A DNA stretch of 64,000 nucleotides from contig NC_132998.1 of NCBI RefSeq assembly GCF_048564905.1, positions 55,624,484-55,688,483 of the forward strand, read 5' to 3'. Under the pieces are notes generated by a model. The model worked only from the letters and a program-made list of their open reading frames with translations, made no database searches and was not told the origin of the DNA. Source of the DNA: Vicugna pacos (Eukaryota; Chordata; Mammalia; Artiodactyla; Camelidae). Positions 1-10,759 of the stretch are shown here, piece after piece (position 1 is the stretch's first letter; every line of letters starts with the position of its first letter). A program made the translations under genes and the position numbers.

Positions 1-446
1 CAGGATCGCCTGGCTTTGCCATTTCCAGACATCGGCATGGTCATAAAAGTGAGCAAACCCAGGCCTCGTTTCGGTCCCCCGTGGCCCCAGCCCTGCCGGC
101 TGCATGAAGCCAGGGGTGCAGACTGAGGGGAGGGGGTCGGCCACTTTCCTGAAGCAAATTGTCAGGCTGCTGCTCCCTGGGAGACAGCACAGAGCCTGGA
201 AGGGCTTGCTGGGTGCTAACATCCCTGGAGAAAGAGGCTGTCGGCCACTGTGCCAGGCATGAGGGTAGAGAAGAGGCAGACATGATCGCAACCTATATTA
301 TAGTCTAGAGGTAGGAACGGCAAACAGGCAGAGGACTGAAACAAGGAGTCCAGGGCAGAGATGGCCCAGGGCAATTCAGAGCCCAGGAGAGGCTGGGGGA
401 GGATCTGGGAAGCCCACGCCTCACAAGGCAGCTGGAGGGAGCATCT
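1..446. other. Unassigned left edge
   Basis: No gene or confidently recognised repeat is visible. Short open frames here carry no known motif. The right part may be decayed L2. Confidence 0.4.
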
Positions 447-893
447 TAAAGCAGAAATCAGACGTTGTCATTTCCTGGCTTAAATTTTCTCACTGGTGCC
501 CCTTCAGATGGAACCCAAGCTCCTTATCTCACCCCACAACTTGGCTCGCCTGCTCTTCATCCCCCAAACACACTGAGCTATTTCCCACTAGGGTGGGTCC
601 ACTGCCTGGAAATCTCCCACCCTGGAAATCTCCCCGCCCTGCACTGAGCACTCATCCAGGGCTCTGCTTAAATGTCACCTCCTCTGAAAGGCCTTCCTTG
701 ACTACTCTGCCCAAAGGGGTCACACTGACATTCTCCATGTTAGCACCCCATCGTTCAAGGTATAAAATTCATCACAATTGATCATCAGATCAATCATCTA
801 TTTGGCTATTTTTGTCTCTCTCCCACTATACTGTTACCTAAAACAGAGCGGGGCCATATGAGTGTTCAATAAATATTTGTTGACAGTCACCAT
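447..893 (+). repeat. LINE L2 3' end
   Basis: The stretch carries the characteristic L2 3'-end order: a GCTTAAATGTCACCTCCTCTG-like motif, then GGCCTTCCTTGACTACTC, ending in TTCAATAAATATTTGTTGA. L2 is an ancient mammalian-wide LINE; this copy is long and fairly well preserved. Confidence 0.85.
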
Positions 894-1127
894 CTAATGA
901 AAGATTGTATGAAGCAGAGATAATGACCCATATGGCTTTGGAAGGCTGAGTTGGAACTGGGAAGAAGAAGAAAGGACATGTTTAGCTGCAATAAAGGAAA
1001 ACCCAGCTATCAGTAGCGTAACTCACAGGACATCTATTGCTTCCTTGGTGAGATGTCTGAATGTAAGTTGTCCTAAGATTGATTCTGCAGCGTAACGATG
1101 CCGCCTGGCACCCTAGTTCTTTCTATC

Positions 1128-1471
1128 TGTCTTAGTCATTCAGGCTGCTATCAAAGCCCTGTAGACCTGGTGGCTTATGAACAGCAGTCCAGAGGCTGGA
1201 AGTTCAAGTTCAGGGTGCCAGCATGGTCTGGTTTGGGGTGGCAGTCTGACAATTTCTCCTTGTATTCTTATATGACAGAAAGAGAGCGAGAGATTCCTTT
1301 GGTCCCTTTTGTAAGGGATCATGAATTTTCTAATTGAACTCATGGGGGCTCAACCCACATAACCTTAATACCTCCCAAAGTCCCCACCTCCTAATACCAT
1401 CACAGTAGGGGGTTAGGATGTCAACATCTGAAATTTGTGGGCACACAAACATTCAGGCCATTGCACTGTCT
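1128..1471 (-). repeat. MaLR (MLT1-type) solo LTR fossil
   Basis: Antisense matches to MLT1 landmarks are present: CATTCAGGCTGCTAT at the left, the CTCCTAATACCATCACA block, and CACAAACATTCAGGCCAT at the right. It is an LTR only, with no internal region seen, and is a decayed fossil. The family is shared across placental mammals, so it is roughly 100 million years old by family knowledge. Confidence 0.8.
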
Positions 1472-2115
1472 TCCACTCTAGCACCCTCAGCAAGTTGGTA
1501 CTTGTCCTTAGGCTTGAATTCTCATGGTCACAAAATGACTGCCACAGCTCCAGGCATCACATCCTCACATGACAGTGTTCAGAATAGGGAGGGAGAGACA
1601 AGTCTTCTCCTCACGTGGCTTTCTCTCCCATCAGAGAGGAAAATCTTTACCTTGAAGCATCCTGCCACTCGCCACAACCTCCAGCGATTCCTCTTTATAT
1701 TATACGACTCTGAACAGGACCACGTGTCCACTCAAGACCAACGCGCAGTAAAGGGCAGAGACTGCCATGATAGCCTTAAGCCAACTGGGATTCATCTCCC
1801 AGTTATCTCCTGGGCTGCATGCAATTCAACCCGAGAGGATTCTGTTAGTGGGGAAGAGGGCAACCACAGCAGTACTTTGTCTCTTGGGAGCCTCCTAATG
1901 CCCCGTGGGGAGAAAAGGGCAGGAATTTTTATTTTTTTGGTCGTTTGGGAAAGCAAAGCTCAAAGAGGCTCAGAAATGTGTTCGACATCACACAGAAAAC
2001 TAGAAGGAAATAGAACTTAGCCCCCATCTCTCATCCCAGAACCTGGGGTACACCCAGGCTGCCTGGGATGCCCCGCTGAGTCTCTTCTCGCCCTCAGGGC
2101 TGTTGCTTGTTTAAC
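1472..2115. other. Unassigned stretch with an old-repeat look
   Basis: The part around 1530-1565 (a CAGCTCCAGGCATCACATCC block) resembles old interspersed-repeat sequence whose family I cannot fix. A weak MIR remnant lies near 1960-2020. A 200-codon open frame spans this stretch but has no recognisable domain and runs in from the LTR fossil on its left. Confidence 0.4.
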
Positions 2116-2119
2116 TGGC

Positions 2120-2228
2120 ATCCGTCCCACTAGACTGTAAACTCCCCTCCTGCAGGGACCTTAGGTCTTCCCGCCAGTCTGTCCCGGCACCTGGAACAGA
2201 GCCTGTTGAACGGATGAACTTCAGTGTA
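2120..2228 (+). repeat. LINE L2 3' tail fragment
   Basis: The motifs CTAGACTGTAAACTCC, GCAGGGACCTTAGG and GGCACCTGGAACAGAG run in the L2 3'-end order. Confidence 0.65.
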
Positions 2229-2640
2229 TAGAACGAATAGAGGGCACACCACCCGCTGCTTGACAGTCCTGCCAGGAAGCGCTGAGCATGGGCCTTTAGC
2301 CGATGGAGATGGACGGCACTGATGACAGATGTTACTTGTGTAAACTCACCCCATGGAAGAGAGTAAGCAAAAATAGAAGGCACGGCCAGTTCTCATGACG
2401 GGTAGATGTTCCGAAGAAGTCTCTAGCTCTCAATCAGAGCTGTTTGAAAGTGGAACTGGCCGCCTTGTCAGGGAGCCACCTCTGCTTTGGGAGGCGATAA
2501 GTATGTCTTGGGTGGCATACGATGGGGTGTGAGCCAGAATCGAAGACCACTTGAAGACTGTGCTTCTGAGGTATGTTGGCTTCAGAGCACGTCATAACAG
2601 CATCCGCAGAATTCTCGGGACAGCCCTGCTTTGATTTTGC
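2229..2640. other. Unassigned stretch
   Basis: No gene, clear repeat or strong motif is seen. Confidence 0.4.
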
Positions 2641-2644
2641 AGGG

Positions 2645-2805
2645 TGGGGGAGGAGGTACTGAAAAACAGAAAGGTTAAGTAACTCGCCCCACATCACACA
2701 GCTAATCTGTGGTGAAGGCAGGATTAGAATGTAGGCATTCCAGGCCCTTTCTTTCTCTCAGCCATTAAGCCAACTGCCTCCTAATGTCCTTAGGTGATCA
2801 AAGGT
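2645..2805 (-). repeat. MIR SINE, antisense
   Basis: The reversed MIR core is visible as AGGTTAAGTAACTCGCCCC followed by a CACACAGCTAAT block and a decayed B-box region. Confidence 0.7.
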
Positions 2806-2825
2806 TCTGTGATTCTAAGACATTT

Positions 2826-2880
2826 TTAAAAATTGACGTATAGTTGGTTACAATGTTGTGTTCGTTTCTGGTGTAGAATC
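2826..2880 (-). repeat. Short L1 3'-end fragment
   Basis: AATTGACGTATAGTTGGTTACAATGTTGTG matches, in broken form, the antisense 3' tip of artiodactyl L1 also seen near 16.6 and 20.5 kb. It is only about 55 bp, a severe 5' truncation. Confidence 0.65.
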
Positions 2881-4560
2881 TTGACTCTAGCACTGTAAGA
2901 GTGTATTTCTCTAAGATTCTGCAACTTGGAGCTAACTTTGGAATTCTAAATAGTCTCTGTTCTGTGCGATTCTGACCGCCTCTGATGCTGTCCCGTTGTT
3001 TGGAGGGCCAGCGTGCTCCTTCGCATGATCTGTCTTTAAGCTTGGTTTAATTACAAATGATTGCCTTGTTTTGATTTGTTACTTTATATGGAAAAAAAAC
3101 CCAAAAACCCAAACCCCAGCAGCCGCTGGCCCTGTCACTCTGCTCCCAGGCCCAGCCCTCCAGCCTGGAACCCTCTGTAGCCAGTGCGGCCTCAGCTGGG
3201 GGCCGGGGCGGAGGCCTCCTTCGTGGCCGCCTAGCCGGGCAGGGACGGATGTGGGGTGGTGCTCTGTGGGTGAGCAAGGGGGTGGGAGGGGAGAGGCCCA
3301 GAATAAGCAGGAGGAGAGGAGAGATGGTGGGTGTGCTGGCCGGCAGCGGCCTCTTCCCTGGGTCCACTCCAGGCAGACCCCACGCAGGAGTCCCCGAGTT
3401 GTGAAGCAGCGGTGGGTCCCCGGTGAGAAGCCTCCTTCACACGCCTCCCAGGCAGCAGATGGAGGAGAACAGACTGATGGGGGGCCCTCTATGAGCCAGC
3501 ACTGGGCTAGGTCCTCTGCATCGAGCAATGACTTTAATCAGCGGCCCTGTTTCCTGGGCAGCAGTGTCCCGCCCGTGGGCTCAGTCCCCCCCCATCCGCC
3601 TTCTGGGCATCACTCTCTGGCTCCCGCAGCATCAGTCTCTCCCTGTCTGTGGGATGGTTCCCAGGAGCACACAGAGGAGAGCTGATCTCCCCCAGTGAGA
3701 GACGGAGAAACTCCTTGCCCTCGGGCTCCTCCAGAGACTGTCCAATTTTTCCTCTTTCTTCCCAGCAAAACTGCCCACCGCTTCCTTACCTCTTTCTCTC
3801 TTCAGCATGTGCCAGTCTGGCTAACAGGTTTTGGTCAGTGGTGACCTCCCGCTGTCGAATTCTGGTGGTGCCTGTTACGACAGGATGGCATGGTGATTCC
3901 ACCTCCTGGGGTGCTGGGGAGCCAAACACTCCCCTCTCTTGGCTGGGGTGGCACCCCTGTCTCTCGCTTTCTCCCTTCTGCTCCTTCTCTGTCTCCCTCC
4001 CAGGGCCTCCACCTCTGGGCCCACCTCTAAGAGTTGGAGTTTCATTGGTACCAGTCTGGGCCCCCTTCTCCTCTCCCTTCCCCTCCCCCTGCCCCCTACC
4101 TGCTCCCCCTTTGTGATTTCACACATCCCCTGCTTTCAGGCCCATGGTTAAGCTGATGCTCCCACATCCTCAGCCCCAGCCCGGCCCTCCTGGGTTCCAG
4201 GAGTGTGCCTGCAGCCACGTGCTTGACATTGTCCCTTGGCTGCCATGCATCCAAGGCATCTCCAACTCCCCTGTGCATCTGAATCCACGTGTGCACCAAC
4301 CAGTCTATAGACTTGACCGCCATAGGCCTCTCATCCTCAGCAGACTCTTTTTCAAGTGTTGAGACTAACAGTGTCATTAGAAGTATTACTGAATTCATAG
4401 CAACGTGTGATATTATAGTATTATGTTACATTATTCTTCTTCATTGATGAATTCTTGAAGCAGAAACCATTATCCATAAAGTCCCTTCAAGAGAGTCCAT
4501 AAAATCCTTTAAAATTACAAAGTGTTCTAATGCTGAAGACTTTTGGAAACACTTCACTAC
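2881..4560. other. Unassigned, gene-free stretch
   Basis: About 1.7 kb of moderately GC-rich sequence (most so at 3110-3500) with C-rich runs and CT-rich stretches at 3940-4110. A faint MIR remnant lies near 3480-3530. Several overlapping open frames on both strands show biased composition (Pro, Arg, Gly, Ser) and no domain, so none is supported as a gene. Confidence 0.45.
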
Positions 4561-4564
4561 ACCA

Positions 4565-5400
4565 CTCATAGTTTTATTCATTTACTGTTGGCTCCTGGGC
4601 CAGTATTTATCACTCATGTGCCAACACGGGGGCTGGAGGTAAGTTGGTGAACAAACGGGCACAGCCCCTGCCCTCACAGAGCTTCCATTTCAGCGTGGAG
4701 ACAGACAGTAACAATCCAGGTAGATGTGTATCAAGCTCCCACCAAGGGCCACGTGCTGTTCTAAGCACTTTACTGCATTGGCCCATTTAATTCTCACAGG
4801 AGTGCCATGAGGAGGTAATTTTCTTGGCTCCTTTTACAGGTAAGGGGGCTAAAGAAGCACAGAGAGGTGCAGTAACTTGGCCAAGGTCACACAGTGCATG
4901 CAAGAGAAAACCTCTTTGTAAACCCATGCGATCTGATTCCAGAGTCCACGCTCTTGGCAACGGCTCTCTCAGGATGTGAACAATGATATCACTAAAATGT
5001 ACAATTAGAAGCTGTGAGAAGTGCTATGGAGGAAAAGCCTGGGGTGCTGGGAAGCCAAGAGAGGAGGCTTAGCCTAGTCTAAGGGGCCAGGGAAGACATC
5101 TTTGAAGAAATGATATTTCCTTAGAGACAGAGAATGAGTAGACAACTAGGCAAAAAATTGGGGAAAGGGCATCACAGGCAAAGGAAAGAGTCTGTGCAAA
5201 GGACTTGAGACAGCAGAGTTCAGCACAGGGAGGACAGTTAGAGTCAGTGTAGCAGAACTAAAATAAGGGAATATGTGTGGTGGGAAGTCGAGGGGCACTA
5301 GGAGCCAGGGGATGTGGGGAAGACGGGGCTGGAGCTGGAGGGCACCAGAGTTTAGATTGTAGCCATCTTGCAGCAGGAAGGGTTTACAGCAGGGCTGAGT
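4565..5400 (-). repeat. LINE L2 antisense, interrupted by a MIR
   Basis: Reversed L2 3'-end landmarks appear: CACAGCCCCTGCCCTCACAG with GCTTCCATTTCAGCG, then GTGAGAAGTGCTATGGAGG, GGGAAGACATCTTTGAAG and TCTGTGCAAAGGACTTGAG. The middle (4728-4965) is a MIR in antisense, so the L2 copy is split. Confidence 0.7.
4728..4965 (-). repeat. MIR SINE, antisense
   Basis: A well-preserved reversed MIR: GTTCTAAGCACTTTACTGC, then TTAATTCTCACAGGAG, AGAGAGGTGCAGTAACTTGG and AAGGTCACACAGTG. It lies inside L2 sequence. Confidence 0.8.
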
Positions 5401-5850
5401 CCAGGTGATATACACCCTCCCCCTGCCCCAGGGGGATACAGGCAGCTGTTGGCGACGTGGGATTTAGGGGGCTTCTAGAGTCTCAGCTGATCTAAACATC
5501 TCTTCCTTATGCTTTATTATTCATCCTGGAAGTCCACCACTGCTGATTCTGAAAAGTAATTCCTGACTTCTAGTCTCCTTTGGGAAGTCAGACATCTCTG
5601 GGAGGAATAAAGCCTGGAGCCTTTGTCAATTGCCACCTCAACAACCAGTTTCTCCATCAAAAATAAGCCCCTGCTCTGGCTCCAGGAAGAGGATTTAGCC
5701 GGGACACTGTGATGGGGAGGCAGCCAAGTGATGGAGTGCTGTGTCCTGGGATCTAGAGTGTGGCCCAGGGGTGGTAAGGTCCAGTGGTATCTCCAAATTG
5801 TTAGCAATATGCCCCATGTAGAAACATGAGGGTCAGGGAAGTCTTCCCAG
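5401..5850. other. Unassigned stretch
   Basis: No gene or confident repeat; it may be decayed L2 linking the copies on each side. Confidence 0.4.
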
Positions 5851-6025
5851 CACAGCTGATATTTGAACTGGACCCTGGGCTCACCAAGTGAAGAGGGGGA
5901 AAGGCATTCCAGGTGGAAGGCACAGTTTGGGGAGGGGAAGATGCACTGGGGTTGTGGAGAGGAAAAAGAGGACAGCAGGTAGGTTCTGATCCAGGTGTGG
6001 ATCCGGGAGGTGGGCTTCTGAATCC
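5851..6025 (-). repeat. LINE L2 fragment, antisense
   Basis: TGATATTTGAACTGGACCC and GGCATTCCAGGTGGAAGGC are the reversed L2 block that in sense reads like the tail of the coding region. Confidence 0.65.
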
Positions 6026-6029
6026 AGGA

Positions 6030-6185
6030 GATGACTAGGGTCATCACCCCCATTTAACAGATAGGGAAATTGAGCTCAGAGGTTAACTAATTTTCCCAAG
6101 GGCACTCTGAGTGGCAGAGCTGGGATTTCAAACTCTCTGACTCCAGAGGCAGGGCTCAGAATCTCCCAGCTATATCACTCCCCAA
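6030..6185 (-). repeat. MIR SINE, antisense
   Basis: CCCCATTTAACAGATAGGG, AATTGAGCTCAGAGG and GAGCTGGGATTTCAAAC give the reversed MIR core and B box. Confidence 0.75.
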
Positions 6186-6239
6186 GTATTGAATATACCC
6201 CTGAATAGCTGGATAGGTGTTGACAAGGCAATGGAAAAG

Positions 6240-6385
6240 CATTAGGCTAGGAAATTGGAAGGTTCTAGTCTTGACACAGCCACTCACTCTGAGAGGCTCT
6301 TCCCCACTCTGGCCTCATGTCCTTCACCTGTAAACAGAGCTGGCCCTTTCTCCACCACAGGCTGCTGTGAGGGGCCGAGGAGATG
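6240..6385 (+). repeat. MIR SINE
   Basis: A decayed MIR body with CTTCACCTGTAAACAGAG and TGCTGTGAGGGG follows the reversed copy directly, making a divergent pair. Confidence 0.5.
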
Positions 6386-6813
6386 ACAAAGGCAACGTGC
6401 CTTTGGGATGGAGACCCTGGCAGCACCTGGAAGGGCTGGCTCCTGGGAGGGCTGGAGCTGCTGGACAAAGTGGGCTGGAGAAGGCTGGGAGGAGGGCTCT
6501 GAGATGGATGGGCTGCTGCTCTCCCTCCCCACTCCTCCCACCTACTGGGCCAGTGTAATCAAGGCTATCCATCACCCTCCCTGGGGTGGTAGCAGCCTGC
6601 TCGGCAGCGACACCATTGCCAACTCGTCCATATTTCATCAGCCTGAGAGAGAGGAGTGAGACAGCGAGGGAGGGGAAGAAAGAGCCAGAGGGAACCTGCC
6701 CATCAACCAAGGTAGTCGTCTTCTTACCCCAGCCAGCCCAGACCACAAGCCAGGCATTCTTACTTGGCGGAATTCTGTGGTGTGGTTTGGGCAGATGAGG
6801 CTCCGTAGAAACA
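6386..6813. other. Unassigned stretch
   Basis: No gene or confident repeat is seen. Confidence 0.4.
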
Positions 6814-6976
6814 ATGCTGATGGTGATGACAATGACAATGACGATTATAATGGCAGTGATGGTGAGGATGATGGTGATGATGCTGATGATGTGAGGATGA
6901 TGGTGATGATGATGGTGATGATGGTAATGGTGATGATGATGGTGGTGATGGTGGTGATGATGATGATGGTGATGAT
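6814..6976 (+). repeat. Imperfect (GAT)n / (GATGGT)n simple repeat
   Basis: About 160 bp of GAT/GGT/GAC triplets. It produces His-rich, Asp-rich, Met-rich and Ser-rich open frames in several phases, none of which is a gene. Confidence 0.95.
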
Positions 6977-6994
6977 TTGTTTTCACTTTGCAGT

Positions 6995-7190
6995 TCTGGC
7001 CTGGTCCCAGGCACTGTGTAAACACATTGTGCATCCCAAATGTTCTAATTCTCTAAACTACCCCATGAGGAGGGCTCTGTCGTGACCCCCACTTACAGGT
7101 GAGGAACTTGAGGCTCACAATGGTAAGTAGCCTGCCTGGGGCTCAGCTAAGACACAGTCAAGTTAAGGTTTGACTCTCAGTTACCACAGC
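6995..7190 (-). repeat. MIR SINE, antisense
   Basis: CCCAGGCACTGTGTAAACAC, ACTACCCCATGAGGAGG and ACAGGTGAGGAACTTGAGG follow the reversed MIR order. Confidence 0.75.
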
Positions 7191-7237
7191 CCCAAGATCC
7201 TTGCTCTAACCCCAACCATTACTCTTTCCTGCCTGGG

Positions 7238-7345
7238 TTCAGAATCAGGAGGCTTGGGTTTGAATCCTGGGTCCACCGCTTACTGGCTGAGCAACCTTGG
7301 GCTGAGCTTCCTTGGGGAGCTGCTGTGAGCCTTGGATAAATCACT
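7238..7345 (+). repeat. MIR SINE fragment
   Basis: AGGCTTGGGTTTGAATCCTG (B box) with CCGCTTACTGGCTGAGCAAC downstream is the left part of a MIR. Confidence 0.75.
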
Positions 7346-7429
7346 GTGGCCCAGAAACAGCTGGGGAAAAAAATCCTTCAAGTCTGCTCAGATGCTGCTG
7401 CGAGGCCTGGCCTGACCACCTCATTCAAA

Positions 7430-7640
7430 CTGCAGCCGCCCCATTCCTCTTGTCCTGTGCTATTTTGTCCTGCCTTCCAGGTGGTCACATGTTGCCTTCT
7501 CTTCTGTTCATTCACTGCTCTCTCCGGGGTTGGCACATAAGTGGCAGGAGGCAGGGGTCCCTGCTCAGCTCTATTCCAAGGACCTCGGACAGCACCAGGG
7601 TGAGCAGTTCATGCATGTTTTTTGAAGGAATGAATACATG
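7430..7640 (+). repeat. LINE L2 3' fragment (weak)
   Basis: The 3' half, GTGGCAGGAGGCAGGGGTCC through TTTTGAAGGAATGAATACAT, resembles the L2 3' end; the left half is too decayed to be sure. Confidence 0.45.
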
Positions 7641-8450
7641 GATGGGCATTCTTTTCTCCTTCCTCAGGGGCCTCTTGGAGACAGGAGGACCCAGGGAATG
7701 AGATTTAGCTGGCCCGGTGGGATGGGCTGGAGAGGCTGTGGGGGGAGGTATTTGTAAAAGGGGAAGAAAACATACTGGGTTCTGGGTCAGGAGGACAGGA
7801 GGTGAAGGGCTTCTCCTGGGTGGGGGGTGGGGGTGGGGGTGGGGTTGCTATTTCGGATTTGTCTCCCAGCCACCTTCCCTCCCCTCGGCTGCAAATGGTC
7901 CATCAGCCTGTCCAGAGCTCGCCCCTGCCCCTTCCTGGCACCCCCAGCTCCCTCCTCTCCCAGGGGTCCTGAGGCCACCCAGATGGGTCCTTGCTGCCTC
8001 ACATTCTGATCTTTCCCTGGTCTCACGCTCAGCCTCATCCGGGGTCAGGCACCCCATGCACCTCAGTAATGGTGTTGATTTAACAAAGGTCATCTTAACC
8101 TGGAGTCATAAATGTCAGAACTTCATGGACTCTTGGAGATTCCGATCCTCTGAGGAGGGAATGAACTCAGAAAGGAAAAGTGACCACTCGAGCCAAACAG
8201 TGAGGTCAGCCAAGTTCTGTGTCCCAGAGTCAATGGATGAGAAGACCCAGTGCACCACTTACACGGCCCCCCTGCACTTCCCCAGCTCTCGGAGTCTGTA
8301 AATGCAGCCTGGATCTCAAGCCCCCATGAGAACCAGGCACCACTCCCTGAATCGCCAGCCCACACCCTGCCCTGCCCCAGAGTTCCCTGCCCAGGTGTGC
8401 TCCTTGCCCCAGGTGTGCTCCCTGCCCCAGCTGTACTCTCTGTTCCCACC
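7641..8450. other. Unassigned stretch with a G-rich tract
   Basis: A G-run block at 7818-7844 could fold as a G-quadruplex. No gene or confident repeat lies here. Near 8385-8440 an imperfect short tandem built on CCCAGGTGTGCTCC occurs. Confidence 0.45.
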
Positions 8451-8454
8451 ACTG

Positions 8455-8625
8455 CGTAGGAGCTCACTCTGCCCCTGGGCCTTTGCACATGTGATTCTTC
8501 TGCCTGGATGCCTGCTCTGCTCCAGCCAATTGCTGTCCCATCTTGAGACCCAGCAGGAGCCTCCACCTCCTTCAGGAGGCTTTCTGTGTCTGCCCTGCAG
8601 CTGAGTCTGCCAGCTTTGACTCATG
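8455..8625 (+). repeat. LINE L2 3' region
   Basis: GGGCCTTTGCACATGTGATT, CTGCCTGGATGCCTGCTCTG and CCACCTCCTTCAGGAGGC are typical L2 3'-region blocks in order. Confidence 0.75.
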
Positions 8626-8734
8626 GATTGACACAGACCGTGTGTTTTCATATCTCCTCTGAGTTTTTAGGGACTTGGAGGAAGTGTGGAAGGAGACAAG
8701 GCAATAAGGGGGCTTGTAGCTTCCTGTTCCTCCA

Positions 8735-8835
8735 AAACCCTGTGACCTTGGATCAGCTACCTAACTTCTCTGAGCCTCAGTTTCATCCTTGTCTACAAGA
8801 TGAGATGAATGAAGGATCCCTTCCTCGGCTAACTC
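8735..8835 (+). repeat. MIR SINE fragment
   Basis: CTGTGACCTTGGATCAGC and CTCTGAGCCTCAGTTTCATC are the MIR core. Confidence 0.75.
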
Positions 8836-8959
8836 ACAGGCCGATGTGAAAGGCCGGAAGGAGGCATGTGTGAGGCCCACCCTCATTCTCCGGGGTCAGA
8901 CGCTGAGGTGAGCCCCGGGGGGCCTCCATCAGGATTCAGCATGTCCGGAAGAACTCCTT

Positions 8960-9060
8960 CATGGTGCTGGGACTGTCCCCTGGGAAGACAGGGACCTGGT
9001 CTTTGGTTTTCTCTCCCCAGCACCAGCACAGGGCCTGCCTCAGGGTAGGTGCCCTATTCC
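8960..9060 (+). repeat. LINE L2 3' tail
   Basis: ACAGGGACCTGGTCTTTGG and CACAGGGCCTGCCTCAGG match the L2 3' end in order. Confidence 0.55.
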
Positions 9061-9129
9061 TGATCTTAGAATTACAGGGCAGGTGCCTTTGACCCTGGGG
9101 GCGTGCTTCAGCCCAGGACAAGCCCTTAG

Positions 9130-9225
9130 CAATCACCTCATCCCACAGCGACACTGTACAGATGGGGAAACTGAGGCCCAGACAGGGGTGGGACATGCTG
9201 AGCTCAAGGAGGGGCATCTACTTTG
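9130..9225 (-). repeat. MIR SINE fragment, antisense
   Basis: The reversed core ACAGATGGGGAAACTGAGGC is clear. Confidence 0.7.
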
Positions 9226-9227
9226 GG

Positions 9228-9425
9228 AACAGATAGATCCGGGTTTGGAGCCATTCTTCAACTTCCTGGCAGTGGGATCTTGGGCAAGCCATTTGTCTCT
9301 CTGAGCCTCAGTTTCCTCATCTGTAGATGGGGGTAATAACAAGGGTTGTCATAGAGACAAAATGATATTGTGTCTGCGAAGGTGTAAGGACAGAGCCTCA
9401 CCTGGGCTGGGTCTCCAATAAAGGT
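9228..9425 (+). repeat. MIR SINE, nearly full length
   Basis: ATCTTGGGCAAGCCATTTG, GAGCCTCAGTTTCCTCATCT and a tail ending CCAATAAAGG are in order. It abuts an antisense MIR on its left. Confidence 0.85.
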
Positions 9426-9429
9426 ACGT

Positions 9430-9970
9430 CTTCTTGCCCATATTAGTGGCAGGTCTGGGGAGGAGGGTTTGGGGGGTGAAGAATCAGATCACTTGTTCCC
9501 TCCTCAACTCCTTTCCACCCCCTTGGATGAGAAGAAACTGTCTGGTTTTCCCCCGCAGCTGGCCCAGCCCAGGCAGCCAATACCTGATTCCACCCCATGC
9601 GGCTTATCTATGGAAAGGAGCTATTGGATCACCCCAGGAGGTTCTAATCAATGCAGCTACAGGCATTTTCTGCCAAGATCCAGATCTGGTGTCCACACCT
9701 TCTCCATTACACGGGCACCAGTACCACCTCTCAAGTCACTTTCTACCCAGAAACTCTGTTCATCGAAGATCAGGTCACCTCCCTCCCCAATCTGCAGACA
9801 AAGGAGGGGATCCCCTCCTCCCTCCTTCCCAGAGAGGCCACCCAACCCACACCGGGCACCTCTGGGAGAAGGAAGAGGCACGTCTTAGCCACCAGGGCTG
9901 GACCAGTGGATCCTAGATGAAGGTGCCCCAGCAGTGGAAGCTACCTTGCAAGCAAGCAGCAGTGGGGTGA
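9430..9970. other. Unassigned stretch
   Basis: Open frames of up to 160 codons lie here in two phases with Ser/Pro/His-rich composition and no domain. No repeat is recognised. Confidence 0.4.
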
Positions 9971-9974
9971 AGGG

Positions 9975-10090
9975 AAGACACTTTGCAGCTACGCAGACCT
10001 GGATGCGAACCCCAGCTCTGCCCCTCACCAGCTGCATGCCTCTAGGCCAGTCTCTCCACCTCCCCTTGAATGGGCACCAGAATCTCTACT
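9975..10090 (+). repeat. MIR SINE fragment
   Basis: AGACCTGGATGCGAACCCCA (B-box area) is followed by CTCACCAGCTGCATGCC. Confidence 0.6.
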
Positions 10091-10364
10091 TTGCACATTT
10101 GTAGACGAACCTGCCCAGCACAGCGGTGTCTTCACTTTTGGCTACTCCTGCCCTGTCTTTGGCAGCCCCATCCTCCTCTGAGGAGACCTCATTCTCTGCT
10201 CGGGTCCTTTCTTGCCGCCGCAAGCCTTGCTGGTCATGACCACCTCCACCTGCCTTCCCCGTCCTGTGTCCAAGCTCTCCAGGGCTGGACTCTCCTCACT
10301 GTAGCCCCTCGCATCGCATCCCTCCTTGCAGTGCTAGGATCAAACCATTTAACTCGTAGCTGCC

Positions 10365-10490
10365 AGTGAGAACAGTTTTACTATCACCTCTATTTCGCAT
10401 CTGAAAAAAATGAGGCTTGGGGATGTTAAATAGCTGACTCATAGCACACAATTAGTAAGAGGTAGGGCTGGGATTCAAATCCAAGCACAA
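10365..10490 (-). repeat. MIR SINE, antisense
   Basis: CTATTTCGCATCTG, AAATGAGGCTTGGGG and GGGCTGGGATTCAAATCC are the reversed MIR. Confidence 0.75.
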
Positions 10491-10759
10491 GGGTTACCTC
10501 TCCCCTGGACTCCCCTCTTCCCGCCACTCATCTGTTCATCTCTCTCATCACCTGCCTGTGCGCCCTCTTCCCATCCAGCCAGGGATCTATCCACTCATCC
10601 ACCCGCCCAGTTACCAGCCATCCCTCCCTCCATCTTCACTGCCCCAGCTGATTACTACCCTGCCGCATGATTTTTGCACTGACCCCTGTGGCTGCAGTGG
10701 TGGCCACGGTCCTGTTCTCATGTGTACCACACTCTGGTTGGAAGACTGACAGGTACACA

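Noticed and set aside
1418-2020. 200-codon forward open frame
   Set aside because: It begins within an LTR fossil, has no recognisable domain, and no promoter or splice context.
3071-3685. Overlapping long frames on both strands at 3.0-3.7 kb
   Set aside because: The stretch is only moderately GC-rich, frames overlap in opposite directions, and composition is Pro/Arg/Gly-biased without domains.
6324-7034. 236-codon reverse frame with a long His run
   Set aside because: The His tract is the GAT simple repeat read in reverse; the rest overlaps MIR and unassigned DNA.
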